Positions 25,809 to 34,400 of a DNA stretch of 64,000 nt are shown piece after piece. Within the stretch, counting starts at the first letter, position 1, and the number at the start of each line of letters is the position of its first letter. The stretch is from Pirellulales bacterium (GTDB lineage Bacteria; Planctomycetota; Planctomycetia; Pirellulales; DATAWG01): the NCBI GenBank assembly GCA_036267355.1, contig DATAWG010000125.1, positions 1 through 64,000 on the forward strand, read 5' to 3'. Under the pieces are notes generated by a model. It ran no database searches, was not told the origin of the DNA, and saw only the letters and a list, made by a program, of their open reading frames with translations. A program made the position numbers and the translations under genes.

Positions 25809-27095
25809 TCATGCTTGCATCTTGCCGACGGCTTTGTCGGAGATGTCTTTGCGGCACCAGGCGCCTTCCCAGCGGATCTGCTTGACGGCAGTGTAGGCGG
25901 AAAGCTTGGCCGCCGAAGTCGTGGCCCCAAGAGCCGTGACCGCCAGCACCCGGCCGCCGTTGGTGACAATTCGCCCATCCGCTTTCGCGGTGCCGGCATG
26001 AAACACTTTGACATCCGGCAACTTGGCGGCCTCCTCCAAGCCGCGAATCGGCAGCCCCCGTTCGTATTCGCCGGGATAGCCGCCGCTGGCCATGACGACG
26101 CACACCGCGGGCCGCGGGTCCCACTGGAGCGGATCGATCTGGTCGAGTCGGCCGTCGACGGTCGCTTCGAGCACGTCGAGCAAGTCGCTCTTGAGCCGCA
26201 TCAACAGCGGCTCGCATTCGGGATCGCCGAACCGCACGTTGAATTCGAGCACCTTTGGCCCCTGATTCGTCATCATCAATCCGGCATAGAGAACGCCGCG
26301 GAAGGGGCGGCGTGCGCGTTTCATCGCATGCACCGTCGGCACCAACACCTGCTCTTCGATCCGCCGCAGATCGGCATCGCTGACCGCGGGCGTCGGGCAA
26401 TACGCCCCCATTCCGCCGGTGTTCGGCCCCGTGTCGCCGTCGAATGCCGCCTTGTGGTCTTGCGCCGGGGGAAGCGTGACGATCGTGCGGCCGTCGGTGA
26501 TCGCCAGTACGCTCGCCTCTTGGCCATCCAACCGCTCTTCCACGACGATCTGATTTCCGGCATCGCCGAACAGCCGGTCGCGAGCGATTTTTTGCACCGC
26601 GTCGATCGCTTCGCTACGGCCCTTGCAGACGAACACCCCCTTGCCCGCCGCCAATCCGTCTGCCTTCACCACGACCGGCACATCCTCGCGGTCGCGGACA
26701 AACGTGGTGGCGCGATTGGGATCGCGAAAGACTTGATAATCGGCCGTGGGCACGTCGGCACGGCGGAGCAAGTTCTTGCAAAAAACTTTGCTCCCCTCGA
26801 GTTCGGCCGCAGCGCGGCTCGGGCCGAAAATTTTCAGCCGCTCGGCCACGAACGCATCGACGATGCCGGCCGTCAGCGGCACTTCCGGGCCGACCACGGT
26901 CAGGCCGATTCCATTTTGCTTCGCGAATTTGATGAGCCGCGGGAAATCGGTCGGCGAGAGATCGACATTCTCCCCCTCGGCTTCGGTGCCCGCGTTGCCC
27001 GGGGCGATAAACAGGCGCTCGACGCGGCTGCTTTGCGCGATTTTCCAAGCGAGCGCGTGTTCGCGCCCGCCGCTGCCAACCACTAGAACTTTCAT
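25809..27095 (-). CDS. purD: Phosphoribosylamine--glycine ligase
   Basis: The enzyme joins 5-phosphoribosylamine and glycine with ATP to make glycinamide ribonucleotide, step two of purine synthesis. The 428-residue length is normal. The N-terminal Rossmann-like start MKVLVVGSGGREHALAWKIA is diagnostic, followed by FIAPGNAGTEAEG and LTVVGPEVPLTAGIVDAF. The ATP-grasp domain shows VVVKADGLAAGKGVFVCKGR and KVLEFNVRFGDPECEPLLMR. The C-terminal domain ends TAVKQIRWEGAWCRKDISDK. The ATG at 27095 begins exactly at the family start. The gene is in no purine operon here; the FtsX-like permease follows 148 bases downstream. Confidence 0.95.
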   Translation of the reverse strand: MKVLVVGSGGREHALAWKIAQSSRVERLFIAPGNAGTEAEGENVDLSPTDFPRLIKFAKQNGIGLTVVGPEVPLTAGIVDAFVAERLKIFGPSRAAAELEGSKVFCKNLLRRADVPTADYQVFRDPNRATTFVRDREDVPVVVKADGLAAGKGVFVCKGRSEAIDAVQKIARDRLFGDAGNQIVVEERLDGQEASVLAITDGRTIVTLPPAQDHKAAFDGDTGPNTGGMGAYCPTPAVSDADLRRIEEQVLVPTVHAMKRARRPFRGVLYAGLMMTNQGPKVLEFNVRFGDPECEPLLMRLKSDLLDVLEATVDGRLDQIDPLQWDPRPAVCVVMASGGYPGEYERGLPIRGLEEAAKLPDVKVFHAGTAKADGRIVTNGGRVLAVTALGATTSAAKLSAYTAVKQIRWEGAWCRKDISDKAVGKMQA

Positions 27096-27730
27096 CGTCG
27101 GCTGGCTCCTCAAAGATGGCCCATCAAGGACAGAGTTGCCGACTGGACAGGGCAACCAACGGCAGTCCGAAAATCTGACGTTTCCGGTGGCGCTGTTCGA
27201 ATCTGTCGCTCGACAAAACGTTTTGGCCCTGAAGCGATGTTATCCGTCGCTTCGGCGGCGGTCAATTCGGAGCGGAGTGGACCTTGAATGGCAAGGGTTC
27301 AAGCGGAGTTCGGCGACACGCTGGCACGAACACGCGCCGCAAACAGCGAAGTCGCAAGCGCGTTGCAACACCCCTAATTCGATTGTCTTGCGGGTGTGCG
27401 ATCGAAGCGTCATAATAATTTTTGTTCGATAGCTCTCATGCCATCGCTGTGGTTCGGGCGTGTCGCAGAGAGCGTCTTTTGCCGGCGCTGCGTTCGTGTG
27501 GCGGGCGAACGAGTCGGTTGGCTGGCCCGCTGGTGGGGCCGCTAACCCGTTCTGGCAGTTGACAAAACATGAGCTTTGGCTACAACTGGGGCGCATTCGT
27601 GAAAAATGTCACAAGGTCCTAAGGCCCCACAACGCCTAGAGTTGTGCCCAGGTCTTTCGGTCGCGACATTTTTGGTGGACGACATTGCAACACGTGACTG
27701 ACCTCCTTGCGAGGTCGCGGGGTTTGTTCT
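27096..27730. other. Divergent intergenic region between purD and the respiratory cluster
   Basis: This is a 635-base stretch with no convincing gene. It is somewhat more AT-rich near 27410-27430 and 27555-27615. It should contain the promoter of the Rieske/cytochrome b operon (candidate at 27559-27586). A GC palindrome (gacctccttgcgaggtc) lies just before the Rieske start. Confidence 0.5.
27559..27586 (+). promoter_or_regulatory. Candidate sigma70-type promoter of the bc-complex operon
   Basis: ttgaca (27559-27564) is a perfect -35 hexamer, and tacaac (27581-27586) is a 4/6 match to -10 at 16 bp. It lies 145 bases before the Rieske start on the coding strand. The assignment rests on the hexamers alone. 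Confidence 0.35.
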
Positions 27731-28900
27731 ATGGCGGATGAGAAGAAACGATTATCGGTCGCCGAGATGCTCGCGGCCGCGCGAAAAGCAGATGCAGATC
27801 GTAAATCGGCTGAGGGTGCGGGTGAATCTGCAGCAGAATCCAAGCCTGCTGCGGAGGCCGGACCTTCAGAAGTAGCAGTTCCCGAAGCGGAAGTCGTGGC
27901 CGAATCTCCGCCGATTTCCAAGCCGGCCGCGGCGAAGCCCAAACCGGCCACTTCCGCAAAAAGCGGCGGCGGACGATTGAGTGTCGCCGAGATGATGGCC
28001 GCAGCGCGGGCCGATAAAGAACGTCTCGCCGCGGGTGAAGCCCCGGCTGCCGCTGCAAAACCTGCGACTGCTACGCCGGCTGCTAAACCGGCTGCGGCGA
28101 AGCCGGCCGCCGCCAAAGCTGCAGCGGCGACTCCGAAACCCGCGGCTGCCGAAAAGGCTGCCGAAAAAGTTGCTGCAAAGCCCGCATCCAAAGCTCTGGC
28201 GGAACCACTGCCGTCGGCAAGTATCCTTGCCGCTGCTCGCGGCGAAAAGCCCGGCCCGATGACGAAGGCGGAAGCTGCCGCACGACCGCCGGCGGCTCGC
28301 GCGCCGGCCACCGCTGCGAAAGCGAAGCTGGCGGTTCCGCCGATGCCGCCGAAGCCGGCGTATGCCGTGCCAAAGCCGAAGACGGCAGCCACCGAAGAGC
28401 GGCGCGGCGTGTTGGCATTGCTGGTCGGCTCGTTTCTCGGGCTCGGTTTCACCGCGCTCTCGGTGACCGGCGGCGTCTGGTCGCTGTTGACCGCGCGGTT
28501 CATGTTCCCGAATGTGCTGAACGAGCCGCCGAGCAAGTTCCCCGTCGGCCCGCCCGACAGCATCTCCGCTGGTCAAGTGGAAACGAAATACAAGTCGCAG
28601 CACGTTTGGATCGTGAACTACGAATACAAGGGGAAGAAAGAGATTTTCGCCCTGCGGACCGTATGCACGCACTTGGGCTGCACGCCGAACTGGCTCGAAG
28701 GGGAACAGAAATTCAAGTGCCCCTGCCATGGCAGCGGGTACTACAAAGACGGCGTCAATTTCGAAGGACCGGCCCCACGTCCGCTCGAGCGCTATGCAAT
28801 CCACATCGGCGACGACGGACAGTTGGAAGTCGACACCAGCAAAACATTCCACGAAGAACTCGGCCAATGGACGGATCCCAATTCCTTCGTGCCGGTCTAA
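27731..28900 (+). CDS. Rieske iron-sulphur protein of a bc complex with a long low-complexity N-terminus
   Basis: The 389-residue protein accepts electrons from quinol at the Qo site. The C-terminal Rieske fold binds 2Fe-2S through CTHLGC (312-317) and CPCHGS (330-335), followed by the usual GPAPRPLERY. One membrane anchor lies at about 226-258 (GVLALLVGSFLGLGFTALSV). Before it is an Ala/Lys/Pro-rich N-terminus of about 225 residues, unusually long; it contains a short motif three times: LSVAEMLAAAR (8-18), LSVAEMMAAAR (83-93) and PSASILAAAR (161-170). By topology it should be cytoplasmic. It is the first gene of the respiratory cluster, followed by cytochrome b. ATG 27731 was chosen because the first motif copy begins at once. 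Confidence 0.92.
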   Translation: MADEKKRLSVAEMLAAARKADADRKSAEGAGESAAESKPAAEAGPSEVAVPEAEVVAESPPISKPAAAKPKPATSAKSGGGRLSVAEMMAAARADKERLAAGEAPAAAAKPATATPAAKPAAAKPAAAKAAAATPKPAAAEKAAEKVAAKPASKALAEPLPSASILAAARGEKPGPMTKAEAAARPPAARAPATAAKAKLAVPPMPPKPAYAVPKPKTAATEERRGVLALLVGSFLGLGFTALSVTGGVWSLLTARFMFPNVLNEPPSKFPVGPPDSISAGQVETKYKSQHVWIVNYEYKGKKEIFALRTVCTHLGCTPNWLEGEQKFKCPCHGSGYYKDGVNFEGPAPRPLERYAIHIGDDGQLEVDTSKTFHEELGQWTDPNSFVPV

Positions 28901-28909
28901 TCCGGCACA

Positions 28910-28971
28910 CTAGCCCGAAGCGTTAGCGAGGACGGCGCCACGAGCCGCGCTCCTCGCTTACGCTTCGGGCT
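28910..28971. repeat. Inverted repeat, 'agcccgaagcgttagcgagg' family, copy 2
   Basis: ctagcccgaagcgttagcga (28910) pairs with tcgcttacgcttcgggct (ending 28971) around a short GC-rich loop, with one mismatch. It lies ten bases after the Rieske stop codon and before the cytochrome b start, i.e. inside the presumed operon. Confidence 0.8.
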
Positions 28972-29064
28972 GGTATGAGTGACGCGGACTTTTCGGGCTG
29001 CTTTGAACCATCTATTTCCGATCCCACCGATGGCAAGTTCGATCCTCTAGAATAAAAAAATCGC

Positions 29065-29838
29065 ATGGCCCTGGGCGACACGATTCGCAATTCGCAGCTT
29101 TGGAAAAGCGTCTTTCGGCATCCGATGCCGGTCGACCGCCGCAACCGCATCGTGGTGATGTTGACCAACTTCTTTTTGCACCTTCATCCGGTGTCGGTCA
29201 AGAAACAAGGAATTGCGCTAAGCTACACGTGGTGCATGGGGGGCGTCACGTTTTTTCTGTTTCTGGTCGAAACCGTAACCGGCGTGCTGCTGATGTTTTA
29301 CTACCGCCCGACGTTGGAATGGGCCTATCAAGACATGCAGGCATTGCGCGCCGTCACCAGCCTCGGCATTCTGCGCGAATTGCATCGTTGGGGCGCGCAT
29401 GCGATGGTGATCACCGTCTGGCTGCACATGTATCGCGTGTTTCTCACCGGCAGCTACAAACCGCCGCGCGAATTCAATTGGGTGGTGGGCGTGATTCTGC
29501 TATTGCTGACGCTACTGTTGTCGTTCACCGGGTATTTGCTCCCCTGGGATCAATTGGCGATTTGGGCGATCACGGTCGGCTCGAACATGGCCCGGGCCAC
29601 GCCAATTCTGGGCCACGAAGGGCCGCTGCACCAACTGCCGAAATTGGCGGGCATTGATATGATCACCAACGGTTCCGACGCCCGGTATGCGCTCTTGGGC
29701 GAGCGCAACGTGGGCGAGGTGACGCTGAATCGATTTTACGTGTTGCATTGCGTCGCGATTCCGCTGGCCGTGTCGCTCCTGTTGGCAATCCATTTCTGGC
29801 GGGTGCGCAAAGATGGCGGCATCAGCGCGCCGCTGTAG
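29065..29838 (+). CDS. Cytochrome b N-terminal subunit, b6-like
   Basis: The 257-residue integral membrane protein carries the two b haems of a bc complex. The haem ligands are visible: His107 and His121 in one helix ([20 protein letters not shown]) and His228 and His243 in another ([20 protein letters not shown]). The second pair is spaced by 15 residues, as in cytochrome b6, rather than 14 as in bc1. Four-helix length and a separate subunit-IV gene also fit b6. Cys57 in [20 protein letters not shown] aligns with the Cys that holds haem c-n (c-i) in b6f. The segment [10 protein letters not shown] is typical too. It lies between the Rieske gene and the subunit-IV-like gene. No Shine-Dalgarno site is seen. 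Confidence 0.93.
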   Translation: MALGDTIRNSQLWKSVFRHPMPVDRRNRIVVMLTNFFLHLHPVSVKKQGIALSYTWCMGGVTFFLFLVETVTGVLLMFYYRPTLEWAYQDMQALRAVTSLGILRELHRWGAHAMVITVWLHMYRVFLTGSYKPPREFNWVVGVILLLLTLLLSFTGYLLPWDQLAIWAITVGSNMARATPILGHEGPLHQLPKLAGIDMITNGSDARYALLGERNVGEVTLNRFYVLHCVAIPLAVSLLLAIHFWRVRKDGGISAPL

Positions 29839-29876
29839 CTATGCGGCACGCGGCGTAAATGACGAATGACGAAGAA

Positions 29877-29963
29877 GGTTACAGACTTAAGGCTACAGAC
29901 GACAGGACGCGCGGCGTCCGTCCTTGCTTCGTGCCTCAAGCCTATAGCCTCAAGCCTGTAGCC
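29877..29963. repeat. Inverted repeat between cytochrome b and subunit IV genes
   Basis: acagacttaaggctacag (29881-29898) and ctatagcctcaagcctgtag (29942-29961) pair with few mismatches; the arms extend a little on each side. It is a separate family from the other hairpins (core aggctacag/ctgtagcct). It fills most of the short gap between two genes that should be co-expressed. Confidence 0.7.
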
Positions 29964-29977
29964 TCTTGGACCTTAGC

Positions 29978-31324
29978 ATGCTGTTCGCCACCGTGGATCC
30001 CGATATCAACGTCACGTCGATCGCCGGCGGACTGGGGATTTTCTATCTCCTGCTGGCGACGATGAACGGGGTGATGGCCCTCTATCTGTGGCAGAAGGCC
30101 AAGCGGCCGCAGGCGGCGCTGGTGTGGACGATCATCGCCGTCGCGTTCGTGATCATGGCGCCGCTGGCGATGAGCGGCGATCCGTATTGGGTTCCGCAAC
30201 GGCCCTATTGGTTCAAAGAATTGAGCATGCTGCTCAGCGGCAAGACCGGGGCCGTGGTCTATAGCCTCGGCACGACGCTGATGCTCGTCGTCCTGTATGT
30301 CTTCCGGCGATTTTTCGTTCAGCCGCTCGTGGCTTGGAGCCTGCTGAATGCGGCCCTTCTGCTGATGGGCCTGTGCGCGGTCGACAAGAATTTCCAGGCG
30401 ATCGTCACCAAGCCCGACAATGTGCCGATCGTCGCGCTCGTGTTTCTTCTTGGATTTTTCACTTGGCTGGGTACGGCCAAGGCGGTGAAAAACGACGATC
30501 GCATCCGGCAGGGCTTGCCGCCGCTGGAAAAGCTCGACGACGAAAAGGTGTTGGTGTGGCCCGACCTGGTTTACACCGAATTGATCTGCATGATCGCGAT
30601 CACGACGTTGCTCTTGGTGTGGGCGATTTTGCTCAAGGCGCCGCTCGAAGCGCCGTCGAATCCGTTCAAAACGCCGAACCCGTCGAAGGCCCCGTGGTAC
30701 TTTTTGGGCCTGCAAGAAATGCTCGTCTATTTCGATCCGTGGTACGCCGGCGTGGTGCTGCCGAGCCTCGTGATCTTCGGGCTGATGGCAATTCCGTTCT
30801 TGGATTTCAACAAGCTTGGCAACGGCTACTACACGATCGAGCAGCGCAAGTTCAGCTATCTCGTGTTTCAGCTCGGCTTTTTGGAGCTGTGGGTGACGCT
30901 GATCATCTTGGGCACGTTTTTGCGCGGCCCGAATTGGAACTTTTTCTCGCCGCTGGAGCGCTGGGATCCGCACAAGGTCGAAGTGCTGAACAACGTCGAT
31001 TTGTCGCAATATTTTTGGATCGGCCTGCTGGGCAAGGCCCTGCCTCACGCGCCTGCCGGCAGCAGCGCCCTGACGGAATTAAGCTTCATCCTGAAGCGCG
31101 AATGGCTGGGGATTGCCGGGCTGGCGGTGTATTTCGTCGCCTTGCCGCCGCTGATGGCCACGACCATCTTCCGCCGTATGTTCGTGAAGCTCGGCTTCCT
31201 GCGCTATATGTTGATGTCGAACCTGTTGCTCTTGATGCTCACGTTGCCGCTAAAGATGGTTCTGCGTTGGACGCTGAACATGAAATACATCGTGCATATC
31301 CCCGAATATTTTTTGAATTTCTGA
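29978..31324 (+). CDS. Cytochrome b C-terminal (subunit IV-like) protein with extra N-terminal membrane module
   Basis: The 448-residue membrane protein combines two parts. From about 190 on it resembles subunit IV: WPDLVYTELICMIAITTLLL, then PFKTPNPSKAPWYFLGLQEM, with P239-W240-Y241 in place of the PEWY Qo motif, and LPSLVIFGLMAIPFLD. The N-terminal part of about 190 residues has about five hydrophobic segments (GLGIFYLLLATMNGVMALYL, ALVWTIIAVAFVIMAPLAMS) and is not part of standard subunit IV (about 160 residues). Further helices follow the subunit-IV part (YFWIGLLGKALPHA; LRYMLMSNLLLLMLTLPLKM). The ATG at 29978 is preferred to a TTG four codons earlier. It probably completes the quinone-binding core together with the preceding gene. 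Confidence 0.85.
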   Translation: MLFATVDPDINVTSIAGGLGIFYLLLATMNGVMALYLWQKAKRPQAALVWTIIAVAFVIMAPLAMSGDPYWVPQRPYWFKELSMLLSGKTGAVVYSLGTTLMLVVLYVFRRFFVQPLVAWSLLNAALLLMGLCAVDKNFQAIVTKPDNVPIVALVFLLGFFTWLGTAKAVKNDDRIRQGLPPLEKLDDEKVLVWPDLVYTELICMIAITTLLLVWAILLKAPLEAPSNPFKTPNPSKAPWYFLGLQEMLVYFDPWYAGVVLPSLVIFGLMAIPFLDFNKLGNGYYTIEQRKFSYLVFQLGFLELWVTLIILGTFLRGPNWNFFSPLERWDPHKVEVLNNVDLSQYFWIGLLGKALPHAPAGSSALTELSFILKREWLGIAGLAVYFVALPPLMATTIFRRMFVKLGFLRYMLMSNLLLLMLTLPLKMVLRWTLNMKYIVHIPEYFLNF

Positions 31325-31340
31325 CCGCCGATCGCTCAAT

Positions 31341-31409
31341 GTAGCAGGCACACGCCGTGTGCCGTCTGCCGTGGAGCCCGGCAAACGGCGCGCGGAGCGT
31401 GCCCGCTAC
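31341..31409. repeat. Degenerate inverted repeat, 'gtagcaggcacac' family, copy 1
   Basis: gtagcaggcacacgccgtgt gccg at 31341 is matched imperfectly by cggcgcgcggagcgtgcccg ctac ending 31409. A better-preserved copy lies at 39185-39271. It sits between subunit IV and the multihaem cytochrome gene. Confidence 0.6.
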
Positions 31410-31425
31410 GCAAACCAGATACCCC

Positions 31426-34400
31426 ATGCCTGCAAACGAACAAACTTGGCGCGACTCCAAGCTGATGCACACCGTCTTCGCGGTCTCGGCCGTGCTGATG
31501 TTGTTGGCGACGGTTTGGATGATGGGCGACGACAACGATCGCCCGTGGAAAGACTATCAGCGCAAATTTAATAATCTCGATCTCTGGACGACCGACGCCC
31601 GAATCACCGAACAGCGCTCGTCGGAATATGAGGCGAAGCTCGAGCAACTGGAACAAGCGGTCAAGGACGCGCAGGCGATTTTTACCGTCAGCGATGAGGC
31701 CGCGGCCCGAGAGTTCGTTCGACTCGATCGCCAGTTCACCGACGAGATGGCTCAATTGGTGAAAGACGCCGACCGCAATTTCCCGGTGACTCGCGACCAG
31801 GCGACCGATGCGCAAATCGTCCGCGATGCGGCCAATTTGTTGAAGGTCAAGGACGCCGACGCGATCCGCCGCGACCGGGAAGAACTGCTCAAGCGAATGA
31901 ACGATGTGGTTTCGCACTACACGTTTCGCGAAGATCATTTCACCCAAGAAACCAAAGACAACAAGGCCGAGTTGAGCGCTCGGCAGTCGGAATTCGACCA
32001 ATCGGTCGGACAAATCCCGCCCGGCCAGACGGAATCGCAGCGGCACGAAGTGCTCGCCCGCCGGCAGGCCGCCGTCGACGCCGCGCAGCGCGAGGCCGAC
32101 ATCTCGACCGCCCTCAAGGACAAAGCCACCGCTCAACGCAAGGAAATGGAGCGCGTTCGCGGCCTTGTAACCGCCGCGGAGGACAATGCGAATGACGCCG
32201 TTGCCAAACACCGAACGAACGTGAAGCAATTGACGGGCACGGCCGAAGAGCACGCCATGAATTTCGGCAAGGAATTGGTCGAGCTACCGGTGCTCGACGC
32301 TTTCAACAGCCCGCTGAAAATCGACAATCGCTGGCTGCCGGATCTGCCCTGGAACAACAATTTCAAGGAAGTGGCGCGGTTCGACCGCTGCGGCACGTGC
32401 CACCTGGGCATGACGAAAACACAGCCGGGCTCGGCCATCGAGCCGGCGTATCCGAAAATGCCCGACGAGCCGCAAAAATTCGTGCTCGCCACGCCGGCAA
32501 AGGCCCCGCCGGCGGCCTCTGGAAAAGACCGGCCGACCTTGGAATCCGTCTACGGATTCACCTTGGCTCCCCGCGGCGCTCTGAATGCCGACGATGTGAC
32601 GATCTACGCCGTCTATCCGCGCACGCTCGCCGCTGCGGCCGGCTTGATGGGGGGCGACGTGATCGCGGCAGTCGGCGATGGCCGGGTGATGCATCCGCAG
32701 CAGGTGGAGCATTATTTGCTCGAAACGGTAACCTGGGGGCAACCGCTGACGCTCTCGATCCGCCGCGGCGTGCCGCATCCTTATGCCAGCCATCCGCGAT
32801 TGGATTTGTATCTCGGCAGCTTGAGCCCGCATCCGGTTGATAAGTTCGGCTGTTCGATCTGCCATCAAGGGCAAGGGAGCGAAACGTCGTTCAAATGGGC
32901 CACCCACACGCCGAACGATCTCATTCAAGCGGGAAAATGGACGCAAGCCTACGGTTGGTTTCGCAACGAGAATTGGACATGGCCGATGTTCCCGAAACGG
33001 TTCGTGGAAAGCGGCTGCCTGAAATGCCATCACGACGTGATCGATCTCGCTCCGAGCGCGAAATATCCTGATCCACCCGCCCCCAAGCTGATCGCCGGCT
33101 ATGAAACGATTCGCCGCTACGGTTGCTTCGGCTGCCACGAGATCAATGGCTATGCCGGCGCCGAGAAGCGCATCGGCCCCGATCTGCGCTTGGAGCCGAA
33201 TTTCTACGCCGCCGCCGAGCAATTGAGGAACGATCCCGGCTTGGCCAAGCTCGACAAGCATGCTCCCGAATGGGCCGACGACGTCGCCCAGCGCGACGAC
33301 ACCTACGCCCGGCATCGCTTGTATGAATTGGTCGCCGCCGACGCGCGAAAAGCGAAAGCCGCCCAAACCGATAAAAATGCCCCGAAGCCGGTATTGCGGG
33401 CCGATTCACATCGGCTCGAATCCGTGTTGAAAGATGTCGATCAGCCGGGCACGCAGCGCAAGGTCGGCCCCAGCCTGCGGCATGTGGCCAGCAAGTTGTC
33501 CTACGATTTTCTGGTGAGCTGGATTGCCAACCCGCAGAATTTCCGCCCTGGTACGCGCATGCCGCGGTTCTTCGGCCTGTGGGACCATTTGGATGGCGCG
33601 GGCCTGGCCGAGTCGAAGCGGCTCGAGCCAATCGAGATTCGCGCTGTGGCGGAGTATCTGCTCAAAGACAGCCAGCCGTTTGAATACGCCGAGCCGCCGA
33701 AGGGAGTGAAGCCCGTTGCCGATTTGGACAAAGCGGGCCGCGACGCCGCCATCGCTCGAGGCAAGCATGTTTTCGAAACACGCGGCTGCCTCGCCTGCCA
33801 CAGACACGTCGATTTCCCGCAGGCCCATGAAGAGCAGGGCCCCGATCTATCGCGGATCGGCGCCAAGCTGGCGACCAGTCCGCACGGGCGAGAATGGCTT
33901 TATAGCTGGGTGCGGAATCCGAGCCGCTACCATCAGCACACCTTCATGCCCAACTTGTTCCTCGAACCGATCAAGGATTCCAGCGGCACGCAGACCGACC
34001 CGGCCGACGATGTGACGGAATTTTTGATGACGTCGCAGCAAGGCTGGAAACCCGAGATGCAACTGCCGGAAACAATGACGGCCGGCGACGAAAAATCGCT
34101 CAGCGATTTGGCACTCTTGTATCTCTCCGACAAATTCCCGGTCGAGACCGCCCGGCGATATTTGTGGGACGGCATCCCGGCCAGCCAGGGATACGGCGTG
34201 ATCGGCGACGAAGCCGTGATCGTCAATCCCGAGCCGCCGCCGCCGGCGGGCGCGAGCGGCGCGGCGCACGGGAGCAACTTGTCGGGAGCCGAAACGGCAG
34301 CCGGCGAAAAGGCGGCGAACGAAAAGGTCGTCGGCGAATCGCCGGCCAACGAAAAAGCGGTCGAAAAAGCGCTCGAGCAATCCGAGGCCCAAAAGCAGGC

